Of a DNA stretch of 64,000 nucleotides, positions 53,817-63,493 are shown piece after piece. The translations under genes were made by a program, and so were the position numbers. The notes beneath the pieces are model-generated. The model saw nothing but the letters and a program-made list of their open reading frames with translations, did no database searches and was not told the DNA's origin. This DNA comes from Phycisphaerales bacterium. Lineage in GTDB: Bacteria; Planctomycetota; Phycisphaerae; Phycisphaerales; JAGLTS01. How positions within the stretch are numbered: the first letter of the stretch is position 1; each line of letters begins with the position of its first letter. Location: assembly GCA_023135165.1 (NCBI GenBank), contig JAGLTS010000024.1:62001-126000 (forward strand), read 5' to 3'.

Positions 53817-55100
53817 ATGGAATCGCAACTACGCAGGCTTGGCCGACTCATGCGGGGCTGTGTTCTCGCAACTGGACTCCTGATCGCCGCGATGCCGGCC
53901 ACAGCGCAGCCCGGAGGCGGGGGACGACCCGGCGGCGGTCGTGGCGGTGGCGGCGAGGAGTGGATGACCAGGCTGTTCCTGCCTGATGTGACCTCGCGCG
54001 AGATCGACGAGATGGCTCGGACGCTCGGCATGGATGACGATCAGCAGGCAGCAGCCGACGCCATGCTTGAGACGTACCTCGACGAGTTCACCGAGACCGC
54101 CCGCGAGCGACGCACCGAGTGGGAAACGCTCCGCGACGAGATCCGCGAGAGTCGGGATCGCAGCCGATTCGCGGAACTGGCTGCCCTGCACGCAGCATGG
54201 CGAGGCGAGAAGCGGACGCTCGAAGCCGCCTTGCTCGACGACATCCAACTGCTGCTGGATGAGACGCAGGCACAGCGCTGGCCGATCATGGAACGCAATC
54301 GCCGCCGTCTGAAGGTGCTGCCGCGAGGCCGACTGAGCGGCGAAACGCTGAACATCATCGACCTCGTCGAGAAGCTGGACCTTTCCCAGGAAGCGGCAAT
54401 GACGCTCGTCGAGCCGCTGGGCGACTACGAACTTGACCTGGACCGGGCGCTCGTCGAACGTGAAGCGGTCGTCGAGGTCGAGGAACCCAGGCTGCCCGAG
54501 CTTCTGATGAACCAGGACTTCGTCGCGGCGAGCGAGGTATACCGACGAGTCACCGCCGCCCGACGCATCGTCCAGAAAGTGAACAAGCGATACGCCCGCC
54601 AGATCGAGGCGCTTCTGCCCGACGAGCAGGCATCCATCTTTGCCAGGCAGGTGCTCGAAAAGAGCTATCCACGGGTTTTTGAACGATCGGCTGTCGATCG
54701 CATCGCCCCCCTCGTGCAGTCGTTGGAGAGTCTGGATGCCGAGCAAGGCTCCACCGTCGATGCGCTGATGGCGAGCTTTGAGCGTGACCGCGAGGTGAAA
54801 CGAATGAAAGCGGTCAAGCTCATCGAGCGGGAGGAAGCGACTGACACGCCACGCTGGGAACGCCGTGACATGAGCGGTGCGGGAGAGATGGATGAGCGCC
54901 GGCAGCTTCGCCAGGAGATCCGCCAGATCGAGATTCGAACGCTACGGAGCATTCGCAGCCTGCTGACGGATGAACAGATCCAAGAACTGCCCGCCGACCT
55001 TCTCAACGAACTGGACAGGCGCGACGATCGTGATCGCCAGAACAGGCCCGGCGATGGCAACCGACGTGAGCGGCCAGGCCGTTCACGGCCAGGCGACTGA
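53817..55100 (+). CDS. Secreted helical protein, unknown function
   Basis: A 427-residue protein with AGGAGA upstream of ATG 53817; a GTG at 53793 is also in frame. It has a signal peptide ending LLIAAMPATA-Q, then a Gly/Arg-rich linker (PGGGGRPGGGRGGGGEEW), then long charged helices with several heptad-like stretches (about 60-410) and a basic Arg/Asp/Gly-rich tail. It resembles the Spy/CpxP-like and LTXXQ-type helical periplasmic proteins that planctomycetes carry, but I see no decisive motif. It lies 179 bp before the secretion operon and on the same strand. Confidence 0.75.
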   Translation: MESQLRRLGRLMRGCVLATGLLIAAMPATAQPGGGGRPGGGRGGGGEEWMTRLFLPDVTSREIDEMARTLGMDDDQQAAADAMLETYLDEFTETARERRTEWETLRDEIRESRDRSRFAELAALHAAWRGEKRTLEAALLDDIQLLLDETQAQRWPIMERNRRRLKVLPRGRLSGETLNIIDLVEKLDLSQEAAMTLVEPLGDYELDLDRALVEREAVVEVEEPRLPELLMNQDFVAASEVYRRVTAARRIVQKVNKRYARQIEALLPDEQASIFARQVLEKSYPRVFERSAVDRIAPLVQSLESLDAEQGSTVDALMASFERDREVKRMKAVKLIEREEATDTPRWERRDMSGAGEMDERRQLRQEIRQIEIRTLRSIRSLLTDEQIQELPADLLNELDRRDDRDRQNRPGDGNRRERPGRSRPGD

Positions 55101-55279
55101 CGCGGACGCACGTCATGGTCTCTGCCCCGTTGAGCCGCAACGCACAGCGGAGCGCGATCGGCGCGTCCCCGTCGGTCACATGGACCTCGGTCGTTGCACG
55201 ATGCCGTGAAACTGTCATGCTACGGGGACGCCGCAAGGCGGTATCACGATAATCGGGGGATGGATCACCTGGAGAGGGC

Positions 55280-56884
55280 ATGACGGAACCGACATCCAAC
55301 GGCCGACGAGCCCGGTGTGAGCTTCTGGGAATCGACTGGCTCACCGACCCGCCCGAGCCTGACGCCGAGGCGGTGCGATTCGTGTCCGCTGAGGTCGCCG
55401 CGCGACTGGGCGTCGTGCCGCTGCGCGTGCTGAGCGCAGGTGATGAGGGCGGTCGTGAGGATCGTGGGGGTCTGCTGGTGGGGATGGCGGACCCACTGGA
55501 CCTCGCCGCGATCGACGAGCTTTCCTCACTGCTCGGTTGCGTCGTACAGCGCGTCGGCATCGATGCCGAACCTCTCGAACAGCTCATGCGCGACTGTTAC
55601 GGAACCACGGCAGCACGCATGGCAGCGGACCTGGACGGCACGGGCGATCAGTCCGCGACGATCGAGCACAATCTCGACGCGATCGACACCGACGACCTGC
55701 ACCGCATGGCCGAGCAGCCGAGCCTCATCAACCTCGTCAACCTGCTCCTCCTCGAAGCGATCCGCAGCCGGGCGTCGGATGTCCACATCGAACCGTTCGA
55801 GAAAGAGCTGACCGTCAAGTACCGCGTGGACGGCGTGCTCTACGAGCAATCCTCCCCACCCAAGCATCTTCAGCCCGCCATCACCAGCCGAATCAAGATC
55901 ATGGCGGGGATGAACATCGCCGAACGCTACGTCCCGCAGGATGGGCACATCACGCTGCGTTTCGAGGGTCGCAAGGTCGACTTGCGCGTCTCAACCGTCC
56001 CCACGCTCTACGGCGAGTCGGTCGTCATGCGAATCCTCGACAAGCAGTCCATCTCGCTGAACCTCGAATCGCTCGGCATGAGCGACGGCGACCGCGCCGT
56101 AATGGACCGTATGCTCGACGCGCCGCACGGGATGATCCTTGTCACCGGGCCGACCGGGTCGGGCAAGACGACGACGCTGTACGCCTGCCTGCAACGGATC
56201 TACACGCCCGCAGCCAAGATCATCACGATCGAAGATCCCGTGGAATACGAACTGTCGGGAATCAACCAGATCCCGGTGAACCCCAAACGAGGTCTTTCAT
56301 TCGCCAGCGGCTTGCGCAGCATTCTTCGTCAAGACCCGGACATCATCATGGTTGGCGAGATCCGCGACGGCGAGACGGCCGAGATCGCCATCCGCGCCGC
56401 ACTGACCGGGCACCTCATTTTCTCGACACTGCATACCAACAACGCCACAGCGGCGATCGGCCGGCTGTTTGATATGGGCGCTGAGCCGTTCCTTGTCAGC
56501 AGCGTGACCGAGGGCATCCTCGCGCAACGCCTCGGCAGGCGGGTCTGCATGCACTGCGCCGAGCAGTCGCCGATCGACGACCGGGCGAAACGCAGGTTGA
56601 CGGACCAGGAGCTTTCGCTCTTCCCAGGTGAGATGTCGTTCGTCGGGCACGGCTGTGATGCGTGCGCCAACCTCGGGACGCACGGCAGGATCGGGTACTT
56701 CGAACTGCTTCGCGTCACGCCTGCGATGCGCGCTGTCACCAGCGAGCGAGGCGGCGAGAAAGCACTGCGCGATGCCGCATCCGCGGATCACGTGTCGATG
56801 CGCACCGACGGACTTCGCAAGGCGGCGGCGGGGCTGACGACCATCGAGGAAGTGCTTCGAGCAACGCAGGACACACAGGAGTAG
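55280..56884 (+). CDS. gspE: Type II secretion ATPase GspE
   Basis: A 534-residue cytoplasmic ATPase that drives pseudopilus assembly. The N-terminal domain is followed by RASDVHIEPFEKELTVKYRV, Walker A GPTGSGKTTTLY near residue 290, the Asp box IITIEDPVEYEL, Walker B ILRQDPDIIMVGEIRDGETA and the His box TGHLIFSTLHTNNA. The zinc-binding tetracysteine segment CMHC...CDAC is present. GGAGAGGGC precedes the ATG. The gene opens the operon gspE-F-G-H-I-J-K-L-M. A PilB-type pilus role is a formal alternative, but the downstream pseudopilins fit type II secretion. Confidence 0.94.
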   Translation: MTEPTSNGRRARCELLGIDWLTDPPEPDAEAVRFVSAEVAARLGVVPLRVLSAGDEGGREDRGGLLVGMADPLDLAAIDELSSLLGCVVQRVGIDAEPLEQLMRDCYGTTAARMAADLDGTGDQSATIEHNLDAIDTDDLHRMAEQPSLINLVNLLLLEAIRSRASDVHIEPFEKELTVKYRVDGVLYEQSSPPKHLQPAITSRIKIMAGMNIAERYVPQDGHITLRFEGRKVDLRVSTVPTLYGESVVMRILDKQSISLNLESLGMSDGDRAVMDRMLDAPHGMILVTGPTGSGKTTTLYACLQRIYTPAAKIITIEDPVEYELSGINQIPVNPKRGLSFASGLRSILRQDPDIIMVGEIRDGETAEIAIRAALTGHLIFSTLHTNNATAAIGRLFDMGAEPFLVSSVTEGILAQRLGRRVCMHCAEQSPIDDRAKRRLTDQELSLFPGEMSFVGHGCDACANLGTHGRIGYFELLRVTPAMRAVTSERGGEKALRDAASADHVSMRTDGLRKAAAGLTTIEEVLRATQDTQE

Positions 56885-56893
56885 CAGCATCCG

Positions 56894-58147
56894 ATGGCTC
56901 GATTCGAGTACCACGCCAGGACCGCGGGAGGATCGCCTGCAAGCGGGACCATGACCGCGGCAAGCCGATCGGAGGTGGTCCGCCTGCTCGCACAGCGTGG
57001 TGAAACCGCGACAAAGGTTGTCATGGCGACCGGCGGACGCGATGTGCCTCGCTCGCCACGGGGGGCCAGTCAGACGCGCGTTGCCGTCACTCGTGGGGGT
57101 GGGGGTGGTCGGGCGATGAGTGGGTTGGAGCTTGCGAGCTTCGTGCGCGAGATGTCCACCGCTGTGGAAGCCGGGTTGCCGCTGCTCAAGGCGCTCCAGT
57201 CAATCGCACATCAGCCGAGGTCAGCCCGTCAAAAAGCGATGCTCGACCACCTGATCACGGGCGTCGAGTCGGGTCAAAGCCTGGCCGACGCCGCGGGTTC
57301 GTGGGGCAAGCCGTTCACCCAGATGACGGTGAGCGTCATCCACGCAGGCGAAGTGTCAGGACGATTCGCCGAAGTCACCAGCCAACTCGCCGACCTGCTT
57401 GACCGCGACATCGAGCTTCGCCGATCCATCCTCTCCGCGACGCTTTATCCGCTCATCGTGCTCGGCGTGGTCATCGCAGCGGTGGTAATCGTCGTCACGC
57501 TGATCGTTCCGCCGATCCTCACCGCGGTCGCCGGCGAGGTCTCATCGCTGCCGCTTCCCACGCGGATCGTCGAGGCATTCGCCTCGGTCATGGCGTCGTA
57601 CTGGCTGTACATACTCGTCGCCCTGCTCGGCGTCGTGCTCGGCGCGAAACACCTGCTCAGCCTGCCCGGCCCGCGCCTGAAGTTCGATCGCGCGCTGCTG
57701 CACACCCCGATCCTCGGCCGATTGCTGCGCGAAGTCGCTGTCGCGCGTTTCACACGGCTGCTCGGCACGCTCATCGGCGCGGGGCTTCCAATCCTCGATT
57801 CGCTGCGAATCACACGCGACACGCTCGGCAACATGGAACTGGCGCGCGTAATCGACGATGTGCAGGATCAGATCGCGCATGGCCACTCGATCGCGGTTCC
57901 TCTTGAACGATCAGGTTACTTTCCATCGCTGCTCGTGCAGATCGTGGACCTTGGCGAGCGATCGGGCAGGCTCGAGTCAATGCTGCTGCGTGCCGCGGAT
58001 TCATTCGATCGGCGAACGCAGTCAGCGATCAAGCTGTTCACAGCCGTGTTGCCGCCCGTGATGATTCTCATCCTCGCCGCGATCGTCGGCTTCGTGCTCG
58101 CAGCGATACTTCTTCCACTGATTGAATTGCAGTCGGCGCTCGGGTAG
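56894..58147 (+). CDS. gspF: Type II secretion inner-membrane platform protein GspF
   Basis: A 417-residue GspF/PilC protein with three TM segments (about residues 175-205, 225-250 and 385-410). The two cytoplasmic GspF domains show ELASFVREMSTAVEAGLPLL and FTRLLGTLIGAGLPILDSLR, each with the family G-x-P-L-L/I pattern. The N-terminus (YHARTAGGSPASGTMTAASR) is the usual GspF opening. It anchors the ATPase to the inner membrane. A Gly-rich linker (about 65-75) is encoded by a GGGGGTGGGGGTGG run. It starts 9 bp after gspE. Confidence 0.94.
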   Translation: MARFEYHARTAGGSPASGTMTAASRSEVVRLLAQRGETATKVVMATGGRDVPRSPRGASQTRVAVTRGGGGGRAMSGLELASFVREMSTAVEAGLPLLKALQSIAHQPRSARQKAMLDHLITGVESGQSLADAAGSWGKPFTQMTVSVIHAGEVSGRFAEVTSQLADLLDRDIELRRSILSATLYPLIVLGVVIAAVVIVVTLIVPPILTAVAGEVSSLPLPTRIVEAFASVMASYWLYILVALLGVVLGAKHLLSLPGPRLKFDRALLHTPILGRLLREVAVARFTRLLGTLIGAGLPILDSLRITRDTLGNMELARVIDDVQDQIAHGHSIAVPLERSGYFPSLLVQIVDLGERSGRLESMLLRAADSFDRRTQSAIKLFTAVLPPVMILILAAIVGFVLAAILLPLIELQSALG

Positions 58148-58171
58148 CCGGCGGATGACATGGAGACGGTG

Positions 58172-58612
58172 ATGTCAGGTCGAAACAAAAGGATATGCAC
58201 ACGGCGGCGGGCGTTCACGCTGATCGAAGTGATCGTCGTCGTCATCATCATCGGCGTACTCGCAGCAGTGATCGCGCCGCGGCTTCTGAGCCGGATCGGT
58301 CAGTCCAAGCAGGCCGTCGCGCAGCTCGGCGCCTCAACGCTGGCTGGGCAGCTCAACCTGTTCCTCGCCGACACGGGTTGGACCGCCTCATCGGTCTCCG
58401 ATCTGGATCTCCTGTGGCAGCGCCCCGACGATGTTCCCGAGGAGCAGTGGCACGGCCCGTACATCGAGTCCGCCCAAGACCTGCTCGACCCCTGGGGCAA
58501 CCCATTCATCGTGATCGTGCCCGGCGAGAAGAACTTCGATTTTGATGTCATCAGCTACGGATCGGACGGCGAGCCCGGCGGCGAAGGCGAAGCCAAAGAC
58601 ATCGTCCACTAG
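58172..58612 (+). CDS. gspG: Major pseudopilin GspG
   Basis: A 146-residue pseudopilin. The prepilin site reads RRRA-FTLIEVIVVVIIIGVL: a hydrophobic helix with Glu at +5 and Ala instead of Gly at -1. The C-terminal domain contains WHGPYIESAQDLLDPWGNPF and a calcium-loop-type acidic end SYGSDGEPGGEGEAKDI, which is characteristic of GspG. GGAGACGG lies before ATG 58172; an ATG 12 nt earlier is in frame. Cleavage by a GspO/PilD peptidase is expected although the -1 residue is unusual. Confidence 0.92.
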   Translation: MSGRNKRICTRRRAFTLIEVIVVVIIIGVLAAVIAPRLLSRIGQSKQAVAQLGASTLAGQLNLFLADTGWTASSVSDLDLLWQRPDDVPEEQWHGPYIESAQDLLDPWGNPFIVIVPGEKNFDFDVISYGSDGEPGGEGEAKDIVH

Positions 58613-58674
58613 CGCCCGGGCGGGCGGGCGATTCAGCGACCCCGCTGCGGCGCGGTTCAAGGTGCGGACACAGC

Positions 58675-59253
58675 GTGAAAACCAATCAACGGGCAGAGCG
58701 ACACAGGCACGGCTTCACGATGATGGAGATGATCATCGTCGTGATCGTGCTCGGCCTGCTCGCCACGGCCATCGTGCCTCGCATGGCGGGAACCGACGCC
58801 CGCCGTGCGCGCATCACGCACGACGCCACCGTCGATCTGCTGACCGTCTTGGCGTACCGGACCGCGATCAGCCTGCATCCGCTGGGGCTTGAGTACGACG
58901 CCGACGCACGCCTTCTGCGGATCGTCACGCTCAGCGTGGATGAGCAGACAGGTCGGCCGCAATGGCGGGCGGATCGACTCTCCACAGCGGTGCAATTCCC
59001 ATTGGACGTTCAGATCGCCGACTGCCGTGCCGCCGGCCGACTCATCAAGGAAAGCAGTTGGCTGATCGAGTTCCCCGTCGAGGAGCCTCGCCCGGAACTG
59101 TCATTGCATCTGGTCGGCCCGAAACTGGACGTCGTGTGCATGCTCGAAACGCATGCGACCGCTGCGAAGTCGGTGCGCCTCGGTGAAGAGATCGACGATG
59201 CGCTCAACCCGATCGACCTCGACGCCATCGGACGGGGGCTTCAGTCATGGTAG
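58675..59253 (+). CDS. gspH: Minor pseudopilin GspH-like
   Basis: A 192-residue protein with a canonical prepilin site RHG-FTMMEMIIVVIVLGLLA (Gly at -1, Glu at +5) and a single N-terminal helix. The rest is a beta-rich domain with no strong motif. Start GTG at 58675 gives a short basic leader; no good ribosome site is visible. Assignment to GspH rests on position between gspG and gspI and on size. Confidence 0.82.
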   Translation: MKTNQRAERHRHGFTMMEMIIVVIVLGLLATAIVPRMAGTDARRARITHDATVDLLTVLAYRTAISLHPLGLEYDADARLLRIVTLSVDEQTGRPQWRADRLSTAVQFPLDVQIADCRAAGRLIKESSWLIEFPVEEPRPELSLHLVGPKLDVVCMLETHATAAKSVRLGEEIDDALNPIDLDAIGRGLQSW

Positions 59254-59696
59254 GAACCGTGCGATGGACAACGCGCCGACCTCGCCGGGGATTCGCGCTG
59301 ATGGATGTCCTCGTCGCCGGGACGGTGCTCGGCGTGTCGCTGGTCATCCTCGTCGGATTGATCAGCAAATCAATGACGAGCCAACTGCGAAGCGAACGGC
59401 TGGCGACGGCCGCGATGCTGCTCGATGAAACGCTCAGCCAAGTGCTCGTGGAAGATCCGGAGAACTTCAAGAAGTTCCAATCACTCGAGGGTCGATGCGA
59501 GTCGCCCTACGAGATGTTCTCATACGAGGTCGATCTTGTGACCCCGGCCGAAGGTGAGCCGTACCATGTGACGGCGACGATTCTCTGGCCCGAGGGTGAC
59601 CAGATGCGCCGCGTGTCGGCACAGACGCTCATCGCGCCTCGCCTCGGTGACGAGCAGCCCGTCGATCGCCTTCTCGAATTCACGGTGGAGCGCTAG
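59247..59696 (+). CDS. gspI: Minor pseudopilin GspI-like
   Basis: A 149-residue protein. The prepilin site is RRG-FALMDVLVAGTVLGVSL, with Gly at -1 and Asp rather than Glu at +5. A small C-terminal domain contains LVTPAEGEPYHVTATILWPE. The ATG overlaps the end of gspH, and the stop codon is followed within 2 bp by the gspJ ATG. Identity as GspI is from order and size. Confidence 0.82.
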   Translation: MVGTVRWTTRRPRRGFALMDVLVAGTVLGVSLVILVGLISKSMTSQLRSERLATAAMLLDETLSQVLVEDPENFKKFQSLEGRCESPYEMFSYEVDLVTPAEGEPYHVTATILWPEGDQMRRVSAQTLIAPRLGDEQPVDRLLEFTVER

Positions 59697-59697
59697 C

Positions 59698-60426
59698 ATG
59701 GCCGGGCACGCACGACAACGCCGCAACGGCAGCGCTTTCACGCTCATCGAGCTGATCGTGGCCGGGATCATCGCGGCATTGCTCACCGGCGCGACGACCT
59801 ACACGGTCAGCCGGGCCGTCGAGGCGCGGACGATCTCGCGCGGCAGGCAGCAGGCGCACGGTCGGGCCGACGCCGCCCTGGCGCGAATCACGCGCGAGGC
59901 GTCCGCGATCCTGCGAAACCGGGAGCCGTCAGCCGTCCTCGTTCGGGTGCGCGACGGCGATGCGACGGACGACATGGGACGCTCATGGTCCGACGATGAA
60001 CTGCTGCTCTTTGCGCGGAACCTGCACCCGGTTCGGCCGGACTCGGACCAGGCGGAGGGTGGCGACTACGAATCGCAGTTCCGCATCGAGCGCGAGGCCG
60101 GCCGACCGGCGGTGCTCTGGCATCGACGCGATCCAGTGATTGACGAGATCTACGACGGCGGCGGCGTGGCGTCGCCGATCGCCGAGCACGTCGTCGGCCT
60201 GGAGTTCTCAGTCTTCGACGGCGCCGGGTGGCAAGATTCATGGGACAGCGACAACCTCGGCGTGCCGCTCGGGCTTCGCATCACGGTGATAGCCACATCC
60301 GATGACGGACGCGCGATCGTGCAACGGCGCGGAATCGTCAGCTTCGACCGGACACCGCTTCCGTACAAAATGTCCGATGCGCTGGAGAGCCTCGGCGTAA
60401 TGGATGCGCAGGAGGGTGGGCGATGA
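59698..60426 (+). CDS. gspJ: Minor pseudopilin GspJ-like
   Basis: A 242-residue protein. The prepilin site is GSA-FTLIELIVAGIIAALLT, with Ala at -1 and Glu at +5. The C-terminal domain has the beta pattern of GspJ (HVVGLEFSVFDGAGWQDSWD, then LGLRITVIATSDDGR). It starts 2 bp after the gspI stop, and its stop overlaps the gspK ATG (ATGA). Confidence 0.85.
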   Translation: MAGHARQRRNGSAFTLIELIVAGIIAALLTGATTYTVSRAVEARTISRGRQQAHGRADAALARITREASAILRNREPSAVLVRVRDGDATDDMGRSWSDDELLLFARNLHPVRPDSDQAEGGDYESQFRIEREAGRPAVLWHRRDPVIDEIYDGGGVASPIAEHVVGLEFSVFDGAGWQDSWDSDNLGVPLGLRITVIATSDDGRAIVQRRGIVSFDRTPLPYKMSDALESLGVMDAQEGGR

Positions 60427-61736
60427 GGCGATCGCGCGCACAAGGCAGCACGCTCCTGGTCGTTCTGTGGACGGTGTCGCTCCTGAGTCTTGTCGTGGTA
60501 TCGGTGCAGGTGTCATCCCTGCGGCAGGCGGCAAGTTCGCGCGAAGTCCTCGCGCAAGTCCGCGCACGATGGGCGGCGCGCGCCGGCGTCGAACGCATCA
60601 TCGCCCGACTCGGCTGGGAGAACGAGAATCCGACGCCGACCGGGCCGATCACGCTCATCGCCGACCTCGCATCGCTGGCGGAGGGTGAACTCGGCGGCGC
60701 GACGTATCAGGCCGCCTACTCCGAGGGCGCATCGCTCGTTGCCGGACCAGTTGATTCACACGCCAAGCTCAACGTCAACGCAATGACGCGCGACGGCCTG
60801 TTGCTCCTTCCCGACATGACCGAGGATGTCGCCGACGCGATTCTCGACTGGATCGACGCTGATGACGATGTGCGCGAGCAGGGCGCCGAAGCGGGGTACT
60901 ACCTCACAGCAGCGTTCCCGTACGAACCTCGCAACGGCCCGGTGCGATCGCTCGTCGAGTTGGAACTCATCCGCAACGTCCTGCCCGAGTTCGTCCGAGG
61001 CGAGGATTGGAACCAGAACGGTCGGCTCGATCTGAACGAAGATGACGGCTCGACGACGTGGCCTCCTGATAACGCGGATGGCGAACTCGACGCGGGCTGG
61101 TCGGCGATCCTGACAGCTCATTCCGTCGAAGGCGGCCTGACCGACGGCGGGGAAGAACGCATCAACCTGCGAACCACAACGCCTGAAGAGATCGCGACCC
61201 GACTCCGCATCGAGGAGGATCAGGCGACCGCGATCTCGAACTACGCATCGAATCAGGGCAACATCATGGAAGGGCTGCTCCGTGATTCGCTCGATCGGGT
61301 AGCGCCCAACGGGTCCGTCTCGCCGCAAGTTGTCTCACAGGTTCGGCCTCTCACCCAGGGCGAGCTGCGGACGCTGTTCGCCGAGGCGACGTTCGACGAC
61401 TCAACGCAGCGCGTGCCCGGCAAGCTGAACATCAACACGGCCCCCGCCGAGGTCTTCGAATACCTGCCGAACCTCAGCCCGGCCCTCGCGGATCAGATCG
61501 TATACGGCAGGGATCGTCGACGAGAGGGGTTCGAGAGTATCGTCGATCTGCGAGACATCCCCGGAATCACCGGCAGCGTCCTCGCGGAACTCGCCACGTT
61601 CCTCAGTGTGCGTGGGAATGTGTATCGTGTGTGTTCACGCGGTCGAGACGAAGCGACCGGCATTGAGGTCGAGATCATTGCCGTACTCGATCGCAGCACG
61701 CTTCCGGTGAAGATCGTGGAGTATTCCGTTCGTTGA
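60423..61736 (+). CDS. gspK: Pseudopilin-tip protein GspK
   Basis: A 437-residue protein with a GspK-type start (RAQG-STLLVVLWTVSLLSLV: hydrophobic helix without Glu at +5, as in known GspK). A large periplasmic domain contains HVKLN-like DSHAKLNVNAMTRDGLLLLP, DAILDWIDADDDVREQGAEA and a C-terminal helix-hairpin-helix region (KLNINTAPAEVFEYLPNLSP; IVDLRDIPGITGSVLAELAT). It caps the pseudopilus with I and J. Its stop overlaps the TTG start of gspL. Confidence 0.92.
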   Translation: MRRSRAQGSTLLVVLWTVSLLSLVVVSVQVSSLRQAASSREVLAQVRARWAARAGVERIIARLGWENENPTPTGPITLIADLASLAEGELGGATYQAAYSEGASLVAGPVDSHAKLNVNAMTRDGLLLLPDMTEDVADAILDWIDADDDVREQGAEAGYYLTAAFPYEPRNGPVRSLVELELIRNVLPEFVRGEDWNQNGRLDLNEDDGSTTWPPDNADGELDAGWSAILTAHSVEGGLTDGGEERINLRTTTPEEIATRLRIEEDQATAISNYASNQGNIMEGLLRDSLDRVAPNGSVSPQVVSQVRPLTQGELRTLFAEATFDDSTQRVPGKLNINTAPAEVFEYLPNLSPALADQIVYGRDRRREGFESIVDLRDIPGITGSVLAELATFLSVRGNVYRVCSRGRDEATGIEVEIIAVLDRSTLPVKIVEYSVR

Positions 61737-63493
61737 GCAAGAAGCCGCGACAACCCGGTTCAAGACGAGGCGCGAAGCGCTTCGCTGCGGCGCATCAGCA
61801 AGGCAAGATTGCCCGGCTGGTTATCGTCGATCGCAGCAGCGGCGGTGATCGTCTTGCCGCTGTGTCGCTTGTTGAGGTGAAGGATGTCGCGCTCGATGCA
61901 TCGGCGCCGGGGCGGTTGCGCGAGGCGCTGCGCGCGGCGCAATGTGACGCGGTCGTTGGCGTGCTGCCCAGCTCGCTGCTCGTGCTGCGTGAGACGACCG
62001 TCAGCGTTGCCCCTGAGGATGATCCTCGCGATGTAGTTGTGCTGCAATGCGAAGCGCATCTTCCGGAGACGATTCCAGCGCATCGACGAGTCGGCGGCTT
62101 GCTGATGTCGCCTGACGGGTCCGCCCGGGCGATGATGCTTGGATGGCCCGAGCAGCGCGACAAGGATGAAAACTCGCTGTGCGCCGCGCTTGGTGAAGAA
62201 GCGCTGTACACCGGCGAGATCGCGGCGCTGACGATGCTGCTCGGGGCTGACCATGCGGACGACGCAGCGCTCTATGCCGACGGCGAAGCAGGGACGGTCG
62301 CGCTGAGTCTCGGCGGCGAACATCATCGCGCCGCCCGCGCAGCGTCTCGGCCGGACCAGGCGTGGTTCGCATCCGTTGAACGATTCGTCATCGAATCAGC
62401 GCTTGCCGCCGGATTGCCCGAAGATCGCGCGGCGAGGTGGGGTGAGACCGCTGCAATCGCGTGTGCTCGTCGAACACACGCGCTGTATCTGCCCGGCGAT
62501 GCCGCTGAGCGCCATGCAGAGGTAACGGGTAGGCCGAAGGATGATACATGGTGGGATGCGTATGGAATCGCGATCGGCGCTGTGCTTGGCGCTGCGTCCG
62601 AGGAACCGGCGTTGCGTGGGCTCTTTCAACTTCGCGCGGCGCCGGTGGATGCCACCCCGACCGTTGCGACCAGGACGCTGTCGCTCTTCGCGACGCCGCG
62701 GCGCGCAGCCGTCGCCGTGATCGTCTGCCTGCTCCTGTGGGCGATCATCCCGCTCACGACCGCAGCGATCCGCACGGCCGTCCTCCATGCCCGCGTCGGC
62801 GATCTGGCGACGTTCCAGGAACGTCATGGTGCGCTTCGCAAGCGGCTGGCTCTGCATACGGAACTTGCGGATCAGCGCTGGCCGATGTCCAAGCTGCTTG
62901 CCGATGTCAGCGGCGCGGCGCCGCCCGGCATTGAGTTGGATGACCTTACGCTTTCCCACGGGCAGCAGCTTCAACTGTCAGGCTTCGCCGGCTCGCTCGA
63001 CGAGGTGATTGACTTCCAAAACAACCTGCAACGGACGCGGATCTTCGAGGAGGTGCAGCTCCCGAGGCGAGATGTGGGCGAGACGGGCAAAGTCGAGTTC
63101 ACGCTGCGCGCCAACGTCGTGCATCCCTACATCGTCACCGATGCCGCGTTTGACTACGCAGAATCAAGCCTCGCCGATCGACTGTACGGCCCGGGTTCGA
63201 CAGCCGGGCCGGATGAAGGCGAGGATGCTAACGCCGCTGCAACAACGCGCGATGACGGCGGTTCAACATCGCAGCTCGCGCAGCCGCGCGCGGTCCGTGA
63301 CGCCGAACCTGCCCAGGCGCCAACGCCGATCACGATCGAGGATGTCAAGGCGATGGATGATGAAGCGCTTCGCAAGGCATTCATCAAATGGGCGACGGAG
63401 AAGTCGCGCCGCGCATACGACGATCAGACGCGGCAGCGCCTGGCGGATGAGTTCGAGATGATCAAGGCGGAGCGAGCAAGGAGGACGGGATGA
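61733..63493 (+). CDS. gspL: Type II secretion assembly protein GspL-like (PilM/PilN-type)
   Basis: A 586-residue protein starting with TTG that overlaps the gspK stop. The N-terminal ~300 residues are an actin-like/PilM-type region (IARLVIVDRSSGGDRLAAVS, then AVVGVLPSSLLVLRETTV). A single TM helix (AVAVIVCLLLWAIIPLTTAA) lies near residue 330, followed by a coiled coil and a ferredoxin-like periplasmic domain (SGAAPPGIELDDLTLSHGQQ). A Gly/Asp/Ala linker and a charged helical tail (EALRKAFIKWATEKSRRAY onward) extend beyond usual GspL. It recruits GspE to the membrane. Confidence 0.85.
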   Translation: MSKKPRQPGSRRGAKRFAAAHQQGKIARLVIVDRSSGGDRLAAVSLVEVKDVALDASAPGRLREALRAAQCDAVVGVLPSSLLVLRETTVSVAPEDDPRDVVVLQCEAHLPETIPAHRRVGGLLMSPDGSARAMMLGWPEQRDKDENSLCAALGEEALYTGEIAALTMLLGADHADDAALYADGEAGTVALSLGGEHHRAARAASRPDQAWFASVERFVIESALAAGLPEDRAARWGETAAIACARRTHALYLPGDAAERHAEVTGRPKDDTWWDAYGIAIGAVLGAASEEPALRGLFQLRAAPVDATPTVATRTLSLFATPRRAAVAVIVCLLLWAIIPLTTAAIRTAVLHARVGDLATFQERHGALRKRLALHTELADQRWPMSKLLADVSGAAPPGIELDDLTLSHGQQLQLSGFAGSLDEVIDFQNNLQRTRIFEEVQLPRRDVGETGKVEFTLRANVVHPYIVTDAAFDYAESSLADRLYGPGSTAGPDEGEDANAAATTRDDGGSTSQLAQPRAVRDAEPAQAPTPITIEDVKAMDDEALRKAFIKWATEKSRRAYDDQTRQRLADEFEMIKAERARRTG

